Assembly (NCBI GenBank): GCA_026770025.1
Contig: JAMXDE010000048.1
Location: 62,001 to 126,000, forward strand
Origin: Craspedostauros australis
Lineage: Eukaryota > Bacillariophyta > Bacillariophyceae > Mastogloiales > Achnanthaceae
DNA length: 64,000 bases
Reading direction: 5' to 3'
Below are positions 18,594 to 29,163 of this stretch, one piece after another (position 1 is the first letter of the stretch; each line of letters opens with the position of its first letter). Made by a program: the position numbers and the translations under genes. The notes under the pieces were generated by a model, which was not told the DNA's origin, ran no database searches, and saw nothing but the letters and a program-made list of their open reading frames with translations.

Positions 18594-19490
18594 ATGAGCA
18601 GCAACTTCCCCGTCGCCGATGCAACGGCGGTGATCGATGACGCCAACGGTGACACTGAGATGGCCAGCATCCCCGTTGCAATGGCCGATGTGAGGTACAT
18701 CAACAACAGCGAACGATTCGAGACCAACAGCGGCAGAACGGTGCACCAGACGCATGGAGCAGCATCCTTGCGACGCATTCCGAATGCATCTCTCACACCG
18801 TGCGATGAAGAGGGCTTGGATTCTGCAGATTCTGCGGAGAACGAGACTGCGCCAGGTCGTCGCGCCATCACTGTGATTCCTGAGTCGGATCTGGGAACTT
18901 CAGGCGACCGCAACAACAGGAATCCCGATGGCTCCCCCGTCGTAATCCAGGAGGCGGTGGGATACGCCGACAATTCGACGAGGAGCGTGGAAACGAACAA
19001 GATCAACCTGAAGGCGATAGCCGTGGTGGTCTTCGTGGCGGTGGCTCTGGCCGTCTTGATATTTACGATCATATCAGGCGATGAAGGGCTTTCTGGGGAC
19101 AGCTACACGTCCGGCACTTCGGGCACCGACAATGATAACGTGTGGGATCCTGTAACCCCGCCACCGACGCCTGAACCTCACGACGAATTCGACTTTGTTT
19201 GGTGCGACTATGAAGCGGCAGATGTGCTGCCAGCCAATATCGATGCGAGCATAAGGCTGCGCAATACATTCAGCGAAAACGAGTGCATCCATCAATGCAA
19301 GTTTTTCGCTGGTGAGGCATGGTTGATCGCCTACTTCTTCGTGTTCACGGGCCCAGTCCCCAGCAACGACTTCCTGGATTGCATATGCTACTCCAGCCCT
19401 TTGCGAACCTGTCTGGAAAGAGATGGCGTCATGACGACAGGACGTGGCATCATTCGATCAAAGATACCCATACCCACCTTTGAGTGCTGA
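18594..19490 (+). CDS. Single-pass membrane protein with Cys-rich outer domain, unknown function
   Basis: 298 residues, one exon. Residues 1-138 are acidic, Ser/Asn-rich and without a signal peptide. Residues ~139-162 (KAIAVVVFVAVALAVLIFTI) are a membrane helix preceded by KINLK, which suggests a type II anchor with the C-terminus outside. The outer part has a Pro/Thr linker (PVTPPPTPEP) and a compact domain with seven cysteines (VWCDY, NECIHQC, LDCICY, RTCLE, FEC). The pattern faintly recalls apple/WSC-type carbohydrate- or protein-binding folds, but I cannot assign a family. A decayed copy of the last ~75 codons lies downstream at 20291-20515, so the gene has been duplicated. Confidence 0.72.
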   Translation: MSSNFPVADATAVIDDANGDTEMASIPVAMADVRYINNSERFETNSGRTVHQTHGAASLRRIPNASLTPCDEEGLDSADSAENETAPGRRAITVIPESDLGTSGDRNNRNPDGSPVVIQEAVGYADNSTRSVETNKINLKAIAVVVFVAVALAVLIFTIISGDEGLSGDSYTSGTSGTDNDNVWDPVTPPPTPEPHDEFDFVWCDYEAADVLPANIDASIRLRNTFSENECIHQCKFFAGEAWLIAYFFVFTGPVPSNDFLDCICYSSPLRTCLERDGVMTTGRGIIRSKIPIPTFEC

Positions 19491-20290
19491 TCGCGCAGCG
19501 ACCGCGGAGCAGCGACTCTGTTCGACGGGTATTCTCATTCTCTGTAATCGCTCTCCTACTGCAGCGAAGCATGTCACGCTCAAGATTTAGCAAGAACGGT
19601 CATTGCAAACACGCAGTACGGCCTGGTGTCAATCAACTTGACTTACGTGGAGGGTGGTCCCTGCTCATACGCTCAGCATCATTGCAAAGATCCACGCGCA
19701 TTGGAACTATCCAACATGCTGTGCACTAAATTGACACTCGCGGAGCGTCAATCGCAATGCTTTACGTCGGCCGTCGCGCGCTTACTCGCGCAAGAGTGTC
19801 GCCGCCGGAGTAGCAATGATGTCTTTCGCATATCCAATGGATGCTCTCATTTTCATTGCGCATGTGCGGGAAGAGCGTGGCATGGTTGATGAGTACGAAT
19901 ATTCCTGCGACGCATATCTTGCGATCAAGTTGGGCAATGCAATTGCAACGGATGGTATGCGACGCAACGCGTCCCCAGAGAATACAACAACAGAATGGTA
20001 TCTCGCAATGCAAGACTGCATTCCCGAGATACGCTGCCAATCAATCGCGCCATGGCCATCCGGATGGCTCTATCTCGGAACACGTCTTCATCCAGGCATA
20101 CGGGAGGGGGCGACATCAGCAGCGTCAGTGATGTCGGCACCAACAATGATGGATAGTCGAATCCTCGAACCCTGGCACCCACAATTCCATCTTGCGATGA
20201 ATTCGTCTATACTTGGTTCGCCCATAACGCTCAGAGGACCCGCCGCCAGCTGGCCTCTATGCAAACTCGAGAGGAAGCGTCACACAAACA
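19491..20290. other. Intergenic, possibly remains of a duplicated gene
   Basis: This is the 800 bp before the decayed copy at 20291. Short frames with scattered cysteines (for example around 19626-19800 and 19816-20050) could be worn parts of the same duplicated gene, but I could not align them with the intact copy. Confidence 0.35.
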
Positions 20291-20515
20291 ATGCTACAGA
20301 GGACCCTCAACGAAGAGGGGTGCCTCGAACAGAGCAAGTCTTTCGAGGATGAGGTAGGTTGGATCGCCTATTCCTTCGTGTTCACGGGTTCCAATCTCCG
20401 AAACGGTCACGGCGATTGCAGATACACGAATGCTGCATCAGCCCTGCGCCAGACCATCTAAAAGGATTCTCTCACGAGGACGGACGTGGCACCCTTCGAT
20501 CAAAGATCAACTTCA
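20291..20515 (+). pseudogene. Decayed partial copy of the Cys-rich membrane protein gene
   Basis: Translation from 20291 gives RTLNEEGCLEQSKSFEDE, then GWIAYSFVFTGS and GDCRYTNA, stopping at 20461. The intact gene at 19255-19480 has NTFSENECIHQCKFFAGE, then WLIAYFFVFTGP and LDCICYSS. DNA similarity continues past the stop (gaggacggacgtggcacccttcgatcaaagat against gacgacaggacgtggcatcattcgatcaaagat). No membrane segment or start region was found in place, so this is a truncated tandem duplicate. Confidence 0.75.
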
Positions 20516-21410
20516 CCATCACCGCTTCTGAGCGTCCGTGGCACAGAGACCACCGAGCAGCGACACTGCCCAATGAGCATTCCGCAACCGCTCTGCTGCC
20601 ATAATGCGATGACTGTGTACCATATGCGGCGGATGTGGTGTATGTGGCATTCATTGTACTCGTAGGACCATACATAGCATTTATTATATGCAATCCTCGT
20701 GCATTTCTATGCTATCACGCAGCAAGGCATGAGCAATGCATACTACTCGACTTGAAATGGATCACTCTCTCTACCCTCATTCGAATGTCCTGCTCCTGGT
20801 TCTGCGCATGTCTCGTCTATAGCTGATCCACACGATAACCACAACATCACTACTACTATTCTAGAGTGCATACTGTTCGACGAGCTACGTGTAGGTGGTA
20901 TGGTATAGTAGTAGGATGTGTCTCTATCTCCGAATGGAAGACTTTGAAACGAGGGTATCTTTTTGATGTTTCGTCTTTCCTTCGTTCGATGGGAATCCTT
21001 CTTTCACCAATCCTTTCTCATGGTTGTGTTCCTGTGTTCATCTTCATGTGCACCATGCCAATGTCCATGTCATCGACAGAGCAACCTGTACGGTCCACCC
21101 TATAACCTTACCTACCATACTATGCGCACTCGAACACATCTCGACACCAACGAAAGGATCGACCACTGTCTGCCACTACATCCATCACCATCGTTCCTCC
21201 CATCTTGCGACAACGATTTCGACAATTGTGCCAATACACACGCAATTGTAGTGTTTCGCCGGCGAAGGCAGCTTGGAATACACCAATCAATCAATTCGAC
21301 CAATCAATTCAACCAATCAGGCAACCAATCAATCGAGCAGCCAATCGTCAGCATCAGTATTACTATACATTATATTCTCTAATACTATTTGTATCCTTGT
21401 GAATTAAACG
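20516..21410. other. Intergenic, upstream of the DUS gene
   Basis: No gene recognised. It contains repeated caatcaatc/caaccaatc steps (about 21283-21350) and an AT-rich island acattatattctctaatacta at 21367-21387, about 25 bp before the ATG at 21411. Confidence 0.4.
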
Positions 21411-23800
21411 ATGGGCAAAGGAGGCGAGCGCAAGAAGAAGCGCAATCGGGATTCTTCGAAGAAAGCAAAGAGAAAGGCTGAAGGGTCAACAGCTGGTGAA
21501 TCGCCTGCTGCAAAGTCAACCGCGAAGCCAGAGACCGGTCGCAAAAAGCGCAGACGTGAAGGACGAGAGGCGCTCAAGAAACACAATACAAAGGAGAAGC
21601 TCGTCAACCGAACGATTGCAGCGGCAGCAACGGCCAGAGACGATTCCAACAGTAACGGCAACAACAATGGAAATGATGGGAACAACGGCGAGGCATCCGA
21701 CAAAGACCAGGTTGCGTCCATCGTCTACGACCGAAAGGAGGAGCTGGACGAAACGGGAAAGCGCGCTCTGTCGTTTGATCACAAGTACATCCTGGCCCCA
21801 ATGGTGGGTGCCTCTGAGCTACCTTTCCGGTTGCTCTGTCGAAAATACGGGGCGCAGGCTGCGTACACGCCCATGATGTCGGCCGAGAAATTCGGTGACA
21901 AGGGAGATGCCGGATTTGAATATCGCAGCAAGGAATTCTCCACTGTCGCATGCGATCGGCCTTTGGTGTGCCACTTCTCTGCCAACACACCCGAGGACTT
22001 CAAAGCTGCCGCGGTTCAGGCGGCGAAGATCAACGCGAATGCAATCGACCTTAATCTTGGCTGTCCACAGCGCACTGCCTTCTTGGGGCATTTCGGATCG
22101 GTGAGTGCCACTTTGATTCCTCCCTTGATTCCTTCCTTGCTTCCTTCCGTCTTTCCTTGGTCTTGGCCCTCCCGATTTTCCGGATTGAGAATGTCTGCAT
22201 CATTGCAGGCGGAATGAATTGAACAATCCATGACGACACGGAGGCCTCGGATTGTAAGATGCTAGCTTCTTGCTTCGCTCGCATTAATTGCGTTGCCAGT
22301 GTCAGCGCCAGTGTCAGTGTCAGAACCATTGCGCAAGCCCAGAAGCGTATCACCGCCATCAATCTGCTATCACTGATCGCTGATTCCATCTCCTACGCGA
22401 CTCCGTGATTTCTCGTTTTGCTCCGGCTCTGCTACCTACCACTGATTACACTATGCATCACAATTCACTTCTGGCAGTACCTCCTGGACAAGAAGGACCG
22501 CGTGACTGTGCTGAAGATGATCAAAGCTGCAGCGCAGTCGACGTCCCTGCCCGTCTTTGTCAAAATCCGACTGCTCAACACCTACGAGGATACCAAGGAA
22601 CTCGTCGAGCAGCTGCACAACGCGGGCGCAAGCCTCATAGCGATCCATGCGCGACACCGCGCCACGTGGGATCGCAAGGGCCCGGGCGCCAGAGATGGTC
22701 CAGCCAAGCTCGATCAGGTCCAAAGACTGAAGAAGGAGCTACCGCATGTCCGCATCGTGTCCAACGGCAACACCATCACGTACGACGATGTGGAAAAGAA
22801 CCTGGACGCGACGCGGGCTGACGGCATCATGAGCGCCGAAGGTCTGCTGGACGATCCCGCGCTCTTTCTCGGTCGCTACGGAGGCCGCGATGAACCCGAC
22901 AAGGTCGTTCACGTCCTCGATGCCAGGCCAAGGAATAACAAGGGCGTTCACAAGAAGACCATGGCGGAAATCAAGCTGGAGAACAAGGTCATCAAGTGGG
23001 AAAAGAAGCTGAAGCAGCTGGAGTATCTTCGAAACCTCGAGCAGTCAGGCAAGCAGCTATCCAATGTGCAAAAGAGCGTGCTGAGGGATGGGGCCAAGAC
23101 TGCGAAGAAGCTGAGAAAGGCGAGGGATAATCTGGAGAAGGGCCCGCAAAAGAAGAAGAACGGGCGAGACGGACAGAATCAAGGGATGCTGCAGAAAATC
23201 CCGATGCAACTAGGACATCTCTACGCTGCCGCCGATGATAAGGTCGGTCTTGCGAAGGAATACCTGGAGTTGGTGCGTCTCTTCCCGGCCACCGTGAGGA
23301 CCGTGATCTTTCACACCCGCCGGATGTGCAAGCAGGAGCTTCTGCAGTACCAGCTGATGGAGGACTGCTTGGCCTGCACAACGGTGGATGAAGTTGATGC
23401 CATCCTCACCAAGATCAAGGGATATCAGGCAGACCCCTCGACGTTCCAGTACGACAAGGAGAGGGCCCAACGTGAGAAGGAGGCGGTCGAACGCAAGAAG
23501 TTCGAGGAGGGCAAGCGCAAGCGCTTCGAGGAACGCATGATGCGCAAGGCCAAGCGAGAAGGCAAGGCACTAGATTTCTACCTCAAGGAAGGCACCGCCG
23601 TACCGCAGCAGGAAACGATCGCCAAGCTCAAGGAGATGGACAAGTCGGAGCAAGTGGAGTTTTGGAAGAAAAACAGCCATGCTCAGCATTGCTTGGCGTT
23701 CCACCTCGGCCAGTGCACCAGAGGACGTTCCTGCGCATTCCTTCACATGGATCTGCAGAAGAAGCACGGCTTTGAAGAGTCGGAAGAGGTTGCTGGATAA
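21411..23800 (+). CDS. tRNA-dihydrouridine synthase, DUS1 type, with extra CCCH zinc finger
   Basis: Exons 21411-22100 and 22478-23800 (intron 377 nt, GT-AG, phase 0), 670 residues. It reduces uridine to dihydrouridine in tRNA using FMN and NAD(P)H. A basic N-terminal tail of ~110 residues (KKKRNRD, GRKKRRREGRE) looks nuclear or RNA-binding. The TIM barrel starts YILAPMVGASELPFRLLCR. NLGCPQ holds the catalytic Cys, and GHFGS/YLLDKKD at the splice join matches the GHYGAFL region of DUS1. IHARHR and VSNGNTI follow, then SAEGLLDDPALF. A Lys-rich coiled insertion of about 100 residues precedes the helical tRNA-binding domain (EYLELVRLFP). Near the end, CLAFHLGQCTRGRSCAFLH is a CCCH finger (C-x7-C-x5-C-x3-H). 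Such fingers are known in DUS3, not usually in DUS1. Confidence 0.9.
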
Positions 23801-25214
23801 TTCGATTGATTGCATCTACACATGTGCGAGTACCATGGTGCGGCTGCTGGCAGTGCTTCCAGCCATAGTGGCGATGATGCTGATGGTAGCGACGTTAGTG
23901 GCGGTAGTGACAGTGGTGACCGCGACGACAACAATTCTCGCGAATAGCAACAAGATCCCTTCAATTAGTCGCCCACATCACAAACATACGAATATATAAC
24001 ATCATCTAATCTTGTGCAATAGTGTTGCCACAAAATAATTCTTATTGTATCATGAATGCGGCAGCATCATCTGGAGCCAACACGACGAACCAACGAGAGC
24101 CGAGATTGTTGTGATGTGTCGATGAACGTCGCCGAACAGCACAAAATTGCGAGGTTCGCGCCACATTCTAGTCGTGGATAGCATATGACTCGTTCGACCC
24201 AAATCCAGATTTGAAAAATCACGCGCAAAACAAAGATGCCAAGGAAACATGCGCAGAAGAACGTCTTGTTTGTGGTTGCCGAGAGCCATCATTTCTTCAA
24301 ATCGACGGTTGCTGTTCCGACTGAACAAGATGATGGCTGTTGGCTGCCCTCACAGCGTGGACCATACCATACGCTCCATTTTTTCTCCACGATTTGGAAA
24401 CCATGATCTGTCGCGTTGCAACCACCGCAAACGAGCCCCGACACGGGTCCGGAACCGCGACACCGTGTGATGGAATTGGATCGTCGTTGTCCGATTCAAC
24501 AGGACGCTGGCTCGTGCACACAAGGGCATGAAGGCGGCGATGTCCACCGGCGACTGCATTCATCGGCGTGTTTCATTCACGAGATCCGATCCAAAGTCTG
24601 ATTCTACACTTTCGGCGATCAGCAACAACGGATGTTCACAGCTTCGTTCGTTGCCGGGTTCGATGGTGTTGGTTCCTTTCCCACTGCGAGCACTCCAAGG
24701 CACTCCACTCCACAACACAAAACCACAGCACGGCACAGCACGGCACAGCACGGCAGAGACCACAACTGACTGTGCGGCACTTTCTCTCACAAACCCACTT
24801 TTCGGAGAGCGCCCACAAGCACACAACTCCGAAGCACAACAAAAGCAAGAAGACCTTCCACACACACACAACCACATCAAACATCGAGTCGTCACCTGTC
24901 GAAGCTTTCAATCGGTACAGTACAACAGACCAGAAGCATCAGCGCATCAGGGCACTATACCATACTGCGGTATTGAAGAATCGCATTCTCAACCGTCGTT
25001 TCTTCATTCATCCAAACACATTCATTGATTCGTCGATTCATCCATTTCCACAGCTTCGCGCAACACCACCGTCTCCCTGCAGTCCACACACAGTGTCCAC
25101 ATAGTCTCCACACAGTCTGCATCTCGTTTCAATCATAGAAGCAGAAACGCAAGTACATCCCACACAACACCCAAGCGCATCCAAGCACATTCAAGAACAC
25201 CAAGACAAGAGAGC
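23801..25214. other. Intergenic, about 1.4 kb
   Basis: No gene recognised. At about 24731-24765 there are three copies of acggcacagc. The last 500 bp before the next ATG are C- and A-rich (cacaca, ccacac), consistent with a 5' untranslated leader. Confidence 0.4.
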
Positions 25215-26405
25215 ATGAAGTTCCTCATTCGTTCTGCCTCAACCGGCCTTGCCATCGCTGCCATGGCAGCCCAGATCTGGGCGACGGAGGCCACCGCCGA
25301 GCCTCAGAACGGTCTCAGCGAAGTCATCGTATGCCCCTGCACGACTACCACCACCGACGGCACTGCCAGCAGCGTCGAAGAAACGGACAGTTCAGGCGAC
25401 TCAAATGAAGGTGACGCGATCGACACCGCCAATGGAGTCAATGCAGGGGGAATGGGGGAGTGCCTGGACGACGACGCTCTGTTCAAACCTGGGAACCTGC
25501 TCTCGCTGTGCCTCTTCACGCCGCAGTTCTCTCCAGGGGTCCTGCAGACCGTCGATCACGTGTACCTCACGGACTCGATGGGCAACATCGAAGCCCGGCA
25601 GGTGGTGCTTGACGAAGCCATCGGATGCGAAGGCGGTTGCATCATCGAGACCCCCATCTGGCTGAAGTTCTTCGGTGCCTTGGAAGAGCAATCCTTGACA
25701 CCCAGTGGAAAAGGAGAAGATGACTCGCCGGGCGGCGGTGACGATGGTGGTGATGACGAACCATCCAAGATCGTGGCGCTCACGGTAAATGTGGTGGCAC
25801 TGGTGAGCGATGACCCCGACGACGTGGCGAGCATGCACGATGCTGAGACGACACGAATCGTATCCACATCGACGATGGTCCTGTTGGATGCCAGCAGCGG
25901 CGGCGCCACCGTCGCAAGCGATGGACAAGGCCAGGGCACCAAGAGCGGCGGACGTACCACGAAAGTGTTCGCCTACAGCACGGTATTCGGCGTGGCCGTG
26001 CTCCTGCAGACCAGCGTGTTCCTGTGCCGCTACAATCTGCTGTCACGAAGCCAGAACAAGCGCAAGCATACTCGTGCAGGGCACCCGGAAGACGACTTTG
26101 ACGGCCTCGACCTGACCCCAGAAGAAATGGCCGAGCTGGGGATGGAGTGCGACCCATCCGAATTCCTATCCAGCAAGTCCATGCGCACCCGCGCCCCTGG
26201 ATCCTCCATGATGGCATCGTCCATGCGCTCGTCCTCCAGAGCCTTCGCCTCCTCGTCGGCTTTCAGCACCAACAGCGTCGACGACACGCCCCGCATCTCC
26301 AATGCCGCCCGCAAGTCCCGACGCCGAGTGTCCCTGTTCCAAGACAGCGATGACGACGAATGCAAGCAGGAGATCGGCGAATCGTGGGACGACGTGTCCC
26401 TTTGA
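25215..26405 (+). CDS. Type I membrane protein, unknown function
   Basis: 396 residues, one exon. The N-terminus MKFLIRSASTGLAIAAMAAQ is a signal peptide. The outer region (~25-245) has four or more Cys (VIVCPC, GECLD, LSLCLF, GCEGGC) and an acidic Gly/Asp-rich linker near 160-180. A membrane helix lies at ~250-272 (VFGVAVLLQTSVFLCRY) with a basic stop-transfer NKRKHTRAG. The cytoplasmic tail is Ser-rich with acidic patches (EEMAELGMECDPSEF and DSDDDE) and a basic block RKSRRR, so it is a candidate for phosphorylation. The order (signal, Cys-containing outer domain, helix, Ser tail) suggests a receptor or adhesion molecule, but I recognise no family. Confidence 0.7.
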   Translation: MKFLIRSASTGLAIAAMAAQIWATEATAEPQNGLSEVIVCPCTTTTTDGTASSVEETDSSGDSNEGDAIDTANGVNAGGMGECLDDDALFKPGNLLSLCLFTPQFSPGVLQTVDHVYLTDSMGNIEARQVVLDEAIGCEGGCIIETPIWLKFFGALEEQSLTPSGKGEDDSPGGGDDGGDDEPSKIVALTVNVVALVSDDPDDVASMHDAETTRIVSTSTMVLLDASSGGATVASDGQGQGTKSGGRTTKVFAYSTVFGVAVLLQTSVFLCRYNLLSRSQNKRKHTRAGHPEDDFDGLDLTPEEMAELGMECDPSEFLSSKSMRTRAPGSSMMASSMRSSSRAFASSSAFSTNSVDDTPRISNAARKSRRRVSLFQDSDDDECKQEIGESWDDVSL

Positions 26406-27588
26406 GATTGCCGCCGTGAAGCAACGGGGCAGTATGGCAGTGGCAGTTAAACGTCCGTGATGACAACACCGCGACGATGATCCAACTCTTGGGTGGAGAT
26501 CCCTTGCGACGGTGGCGGCAGCTTCGGGTGGGCGACGGACGGATTTGATGGAAAGAACTTGATGTAGGGTGTGGTAGAGTAGCTCGTATTCGTAAAATCA
26601 TGATAGTGACCTTGAGAACATTCGTTACCACACCACACCATGCTCTGCCCTGATCGTCTCTGCTGTTGTAGACAAGAGCATGGTGCAATAGAATAGGGTG
26701 GAGCAGAGCACCCGACTTTACTCCACTTCCCCCTTCGTACGCGCACACATTCCCTTGTGTTGTTTTGTGTTGCTGGCTTCATGTGACAACAGCAAGATGG
26801 TCTTGCGGTGTCATTCGGACGACTGACAGCTACGCATCAACCAATCAGAAAAGTCTTTTCAAAATTGAACGGACATGGCGCGCATTTCTGTTTGTGCCAA
26901 TGACGTAGCTCTCCGCAAACAAACGAATCTTGCATCAAAGCCACACCAAACCACATGACATTTCGGCAAAAGCGTATTTAGCAGAGAGGTAATGCATCAT
27001 CTCCAACCATCTCGCCAATGCCGGCGAATGGCGGAACACAAAATGGAGGCAACACAGCGGAAGAATTCGCGGCCAACACCAACAGGTGCAAACGAAACAG
27101 GGAGGCGCAGACCATCGGATTCCAAGGCTTTCCAGGATTGGCGCACAAAGTCATCGGGAGAGAATCCTCCATCTTGCCAACCTTGCGCTTGTGCTAACAC
27201 TTGTGCCAACACTTGTGCCAACACTTGTGTGCATACCAACACACTTCTGCCAACAAGCGAGTCTCTTCATTTGTCGGTATTCCCTTGGATCTATTATATT
27301 ATTCTATATAATATTGCATAATACTCATAGTGGAAACAAACGATCGGCAGAGAACGGGATCATCCAGATCTGGCAACTTGCCACCAAACTGCTACAATCC
27401 CAGCACCTACTATTGGTAGAGCGCACACACGGTCTACTTGTACTGCGCATCATAGCACGGCACAACTCGCCAATACGATTGACGTTGTGAGAATCAGCGG
27501 CAGCAGCGATCACATCCTCTCTGCCCATTCAGTACGACCATATAATATAATATCACATCATACTCAATTAAACAAAGAACAAAGAGAG
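26406..27588. other. Intergenic, about 1.2 kb
   Basis: No gene recognised. It holds a 12-bp tandem (ttgtgccaacac, about four units) at 27187-27231 and two AT-rich islands, 27292-27325 (tattatattattctatataa and following) and 27541-27561, the second about 30 bp from the ATG at 27589. Confidence 0.4.
27187..27231. repeat. Short 12-bp tandem repeat
   Basis: About four head-to-tail units of ttgtgccaacac with one variant (ttgtgctaacac). It lies in the region upstream of the PLP-protein gene, and no function is apparent. Confidence 0.85.
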
Positions 27589-29163
27589 ATGAATGCCAAT
27601 GGAGCCCTCGTGGGGGCGTTCTACGGAGCGCTGTCCGCCGCCTTCGTGATCGCCATGTGGCTGGGGACGTTCCATCGCAAGTTCTGCGTCTCCATCCTGC
27701 GAACCACCAAGGTGACGCCGTACGGGGTCTACAACTCCATCACGGAGGCCATCCGCCATCATTACTGGTACGTGCTGCTGCAGTCCCTGTCCATCGACGG
27801 GGGCAACTCGAAGGAGAAGCGCGCGCTGTGGAACAAGCGAGTCAAGACGCTCTTCCTCAAGAGGCTCGCGGTTCTGCCGGTCGAAGACGTCAGCAGGGAG
27901 ACCGACATGGACGATGTGTCGCAGAACGAGCTGGACGAGCACCAGACCATCGTCTCGCACTCCTGCCGTGCCATCTTCTACTACGTCATCAAGACGATGC
28001 TGGACCGGGCCAAGGAGCGCACCGGCAAGCCGCACATCAAGATCTGCTGCTGCTCGGTGCAGTTCGGCTCCTTCTACCGGCTCATGCGCGGGATGGAGAA
28101 GAGCCTGGACTGCCGCATCGACTTCCTGGAGGTCGACATGAACGCCAAGGACTGGACCATCGACTGGTCCTCCATCAACGAGGATGACGTCAAGGAATGC
28201 GATCTCATCCTGGCGCAGCACCTGTTCGGCGTCCCCTTCGAGCAGTCCAAGTTCTGGGACTGGGCGGCCAAGTTCGACATCCCGATCGTCGAGGACGACG
28301 TGCAATCGGGCAGCATGTTCGGCAAGTACAAGGGCCATCCCAACTCGGACGCCGTCATGTACAGCGGTGGTCTGGACAAGACCCCGGCCTGTTTCGGAGG
28401 TGGCTTCGGCTACTTCCGCCACACCAAGAATGGCGACATGCTCTTCCAGAGCTGCCGCAAGATGCACGACGAGCGTCCGCTGGACACCGGCAAGGCTCGC
28501 CTGATCGCCATCATGAACCAGAGTATCCACACCCTCATCGCCAAGAACACCCTGGGCTTCAACAACCTCATGGGCCTGCTGGCCTACGTCTTGGTCTCCG
28601 AACGCGGGGATGCCATCCAGTGGTACAAGATGTCTCTGAAGGTGCGCAAGAACAAGTCCATCACGCCGTTCCAGCACGCCGAATCAGGCTTCCTGCGACA
28701 ACCGTGCGTCGCGCATCTGAAGAGCATGGTGTATGGCCTGTCCGCGGTGGAGAAGTACCGTCGAATCTCGAGGGAGGAGGTCCGGCGACGCAAGGTGCTG
28801 CTGGACAGCATCCCCTCCGAGTACCACGCCAAGCTCTTCCCGTGGTGGACCCCGACGGTGCTGAAGCAGCACGAGGACAACCTGGGCATCAGCGAGTTCA
28901 GCTGGGTGAACGCGTACCAGAGCAAGAACCGCCTGGACCTGTGCGCCTTCCTCAACGCCAATCACATCGTGTGCATGATCAACACCACGTGGGAGTACCA
29001 CACGGAATCCAAGTTCCCCGTCGGCAAGGAGATCAACGATGCGCTCGTCTACCTCCCCAACATCAACGAAATCAACAACGATGCCTTCATCGTGCAGCTG
29101 GGCAAGGTGCTCACGGAGTACTGCCAAACCGGAGGAACCCTGCACAAGGTCAAGTCCTTGTAG
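27589..29163 (+). CDS. PLP-dependent DegT/DnrJ/EryC1-like protein, membrane-anchored
   Basis: 524 residues, one exon, with strongly C/G-ending codons compared with its neighbours, a hint of high expression. Residues 5-25 (ALVGAFYGALSAAFVIAMWL) form a signal anchor. Residues ~130-320 fit fold-type I PLP enzymes of the sugar aminotransferase group. LILAQHLFGVP precedes IPIVEDDVQSGSMFG (the Asp that holds the pyridine nitrogen), and YSGGLDKTPACFGGGFGY carries the Lys expected to bind PLP. The C-terminal half (WWTPTVLK, FPVGKEINDALVYLPN) is compatible with the small domain. The bacterial relatives aminate nucleotide sugars. Here a membrane-linked aminotransfer or related reaction is inferred, and substrate is unknown. 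The ATG at 27589 was chosen over the open frame upstream because it begins the anchor directly. Confidence 0.75.
   Translation: MNANGALVGAFYGALSAAFVIAMWLGTFHRKFCVSILRTTKVTPYGVYNSITEAIRHHYWYVLLQSLSIDGGNSKEKRALWNKRVKTLFLKRLAVLPVEDVSRETDMDDVSQNELDEHQTIVSHSCRAIFYYVIKTMLDRAKERTGKPHIKICCCSVQFGSFYRLMRGMEKSLDCRIDFLEVDMNAKDWTIDWSSINEDDVKECDLILAQHLFGVPFEQSKFWDWAAKFDIPIVEDDVQSGSMFGKYKGHPNSDAVMYSGGLDKTPACFGGGFGYFRHTKNGDMLFQSCRKMHDERPLDTGKARLIAIMNQSIHTLIAKNTLGFNNLMGLLAYVLVSERGDAIQWYKMSLKVRKNKSITPFQHAESGFLRQPCVAHLKSMVYGLSAVEKYRRISREEVRRRKVLLDSIPSEYHAKLFPWWTPTVLKQHEDNLGISEFSWVNAYQSKNRLDLCAFLNANHIVCMINTTWEYHTESKFPVGKEINDALVYLPNINEINNDAFIVQLGKVLTEYCQTGGTLHKVKSL

Noticed and set aside
20140..20190. tRNA-like TTCGA element on the minus strand
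   Set aside because: The five-base stem around the T loop does not pair, and no acceptor or D arm is found at the right distance.
27568..28677. 369-codon minus-strand frame
   Set aside because: It is a shadow of the GC-rich third positions of the PLP-protein gene on the plus strand.
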